From contig NZ_SGNY01000008.1 in NCBI RefSeq assembly GCF_007002745.1, positions 124,001-188,000 on the forward strand: DNA of 64,000 nucleotides. Direction: 5' to 3'. The notes beneath the pieces are model-generated. The model was not told where the DNA came from, made no database searches, and saw only the letters and a list, made by a program, of their open reading frames with translations. Source of the DNA: Martinezella rhizogenes (GTDB lineage Bacteria > Pseudomonadota > Alphaproteobacteria > Rhizobiales > Rhizobiaceae). The position numbers were made by a program, and so were the translations under genes. Of the stretch, positions 63,667 through 64,000 are shown piece by piece (within the stretch, counting starts at the first letter, position 1; every line of letters starts with the position of its first letter).

Positions 63667-64000
63667 ATGGTGCAGGATTTTAACGGCCGGACAGTGGTGA
63701 TCACCGCCGCCGGCCAGGGTATCGGCCGGGCGACGGCGGAGCGGTTCATCTCGCTTGGCGCGCGCGTCATCGCCACCGATATCAACGAACAGGCGCTTTC
63801 CACCCTGAAGGGTGCGGAAACGCGGGTTCTGAACGTGCTGGATGGCGAAGGCGTCAAGGATTTCGCCGCCGAGATCGGCCATGCCGACGTGCTGTTCAAC
63901 TGCGCCGGTTTCGTGCATTCCGGCACCATTCTCGATTGCGAGGAAAAGGACTGGGATTTCTCCTTTGATCTCAATGCCAAGGCCATGTATCGCACCTGCC
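63667..64000 (+). CDS. Short-chain dehydrogenase, DHRS6/KDF-dehydrogenase-like (partial)
   Basis: The first 111 codons of an SDR cut off by the window edge. The dinucleotide motif is TAAGQGIGRATAE (about 13-25), the NAD-selecting Asp is in VIATDINE, and NCAGFVHSGTILDCEEKDWDFSFDLN (about 80-104) closely follows mammalian DHRS6/BDH2 and 2-keto-3-deoxy-L-fuconate dehydrogenases. An N-C-A-G motif replaces the usual NAG. The catalytic Tyr-Lys lies beyond position 64000. A GGGAGG site precedes the ATG. Likely oxidises a sugar-acid or hydroxybutyrate-like substrate. Confidence 0.85.
   Translation, partial: MVQDFNGRTVVITAAGQGIGRATAERFISLGARVIATDINEQALSTLKGAETRVLNVLDGEGVKDFAAEIGHADVLFNCAGFVHSGTILDCEEKDWDFSFDLNAKAMYRTC

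Overview
The window reads as chromosomal DNA from an Agrobacterium (Rhizobiaceae, alphaproteobacterium), probably the A. tumefaciens/fabrum group. Coding is dense and GC-rich, solute-binding-protein transport operons dominate, and intergenic palindromes of rhizobial type are frequent. The GH31 glycosidase at 4912-6903 has Arg283, Trp286, Asp388, Asp455 and Tyr491 exactly where I recall them in the characterised A. tumefaciens sulfoquinovosidase. All identifications come from reading the sequence; no database search was run.

Layout. 1-4.9 kb: an Lrp/AsnC regulator, a perfect 51-bp inverted repeat, then a TPP-riboswitch operon (thiX-thiY-thiM-thiE-thiD, minus strand) for uptake of a pyrimidine precursor and thiamine salvage. 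4.9-14.9 kb: the complete sulfoquinovose monooxygenase locus. smoEFGHI (ABC importer and sulfoquinovosidase) runs left, smoCBA (monooxygenase, aldo-keto reductase, flavin reductase) runs right, and smoD (GntR regulator) lies between them. An 18-bp motif recurs at both smo promoter regions. 15.2-24.4 kb: a 1379-aa autotransporter coupled to an IalB-like protein, then an RND efflux pump with its adaptor. 24.8-33.2 kb: an AT-richer surface region with a Wza-type export lipoprotein, an acyltransferase, a small RTX protein with its own type I secretion ABC and HlyD proteins, and a glycosyltransferase.

33.6-43.2 kb: a catabolic cluster with an oligopeptide-type ABC importer split over two transcription units, a cog3964 amidohydrolase, a RidA protein, a SelA-like PLP enzyme and an IclR regulator. 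A conserved box lies upstream of both units. 43.2-49.3 kb: a second putative sulfonate module made of a GST, an ArsR regulator, an SsuA-fold protein lacking a signal peptide, an SsuD-type monooxygenase, a fused DctQM TRAP permease and a Tat-exported DctP. No flavin reductase is in this unit; smoA is the nearest one. 49.3-53.0 kb: an AztD zinc chaperone behind a Zur-like box, an alpha-ketoglutarate semialdehyde dehydrogenase and a VanZ-like membrane protein. 53.0-59.2 kb: a hexonate operon (GntR, TRAP transporter, idonate-type dehydrogenase, UxuA) with a textbook FadR-type operator. 59.4-64 kb: an Ada-like methyltransferase, a SorC regulator, transaldolase, an IclR regulator and the start of a DHRS6-like dehydrogenase cut by the window edge.

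The general picture is a soil and plant-associated scavenger carrying many small, locally regulated import-plus-catabolism cassettes for sulfo-sugars, sulfonates, acylated amino or hydroxy acids and sugar acids. The least explained unit is the TRAP-linked monooxygenase cluster at 43.2-49.3 kb. The acyl-compound cluster beside it is second.
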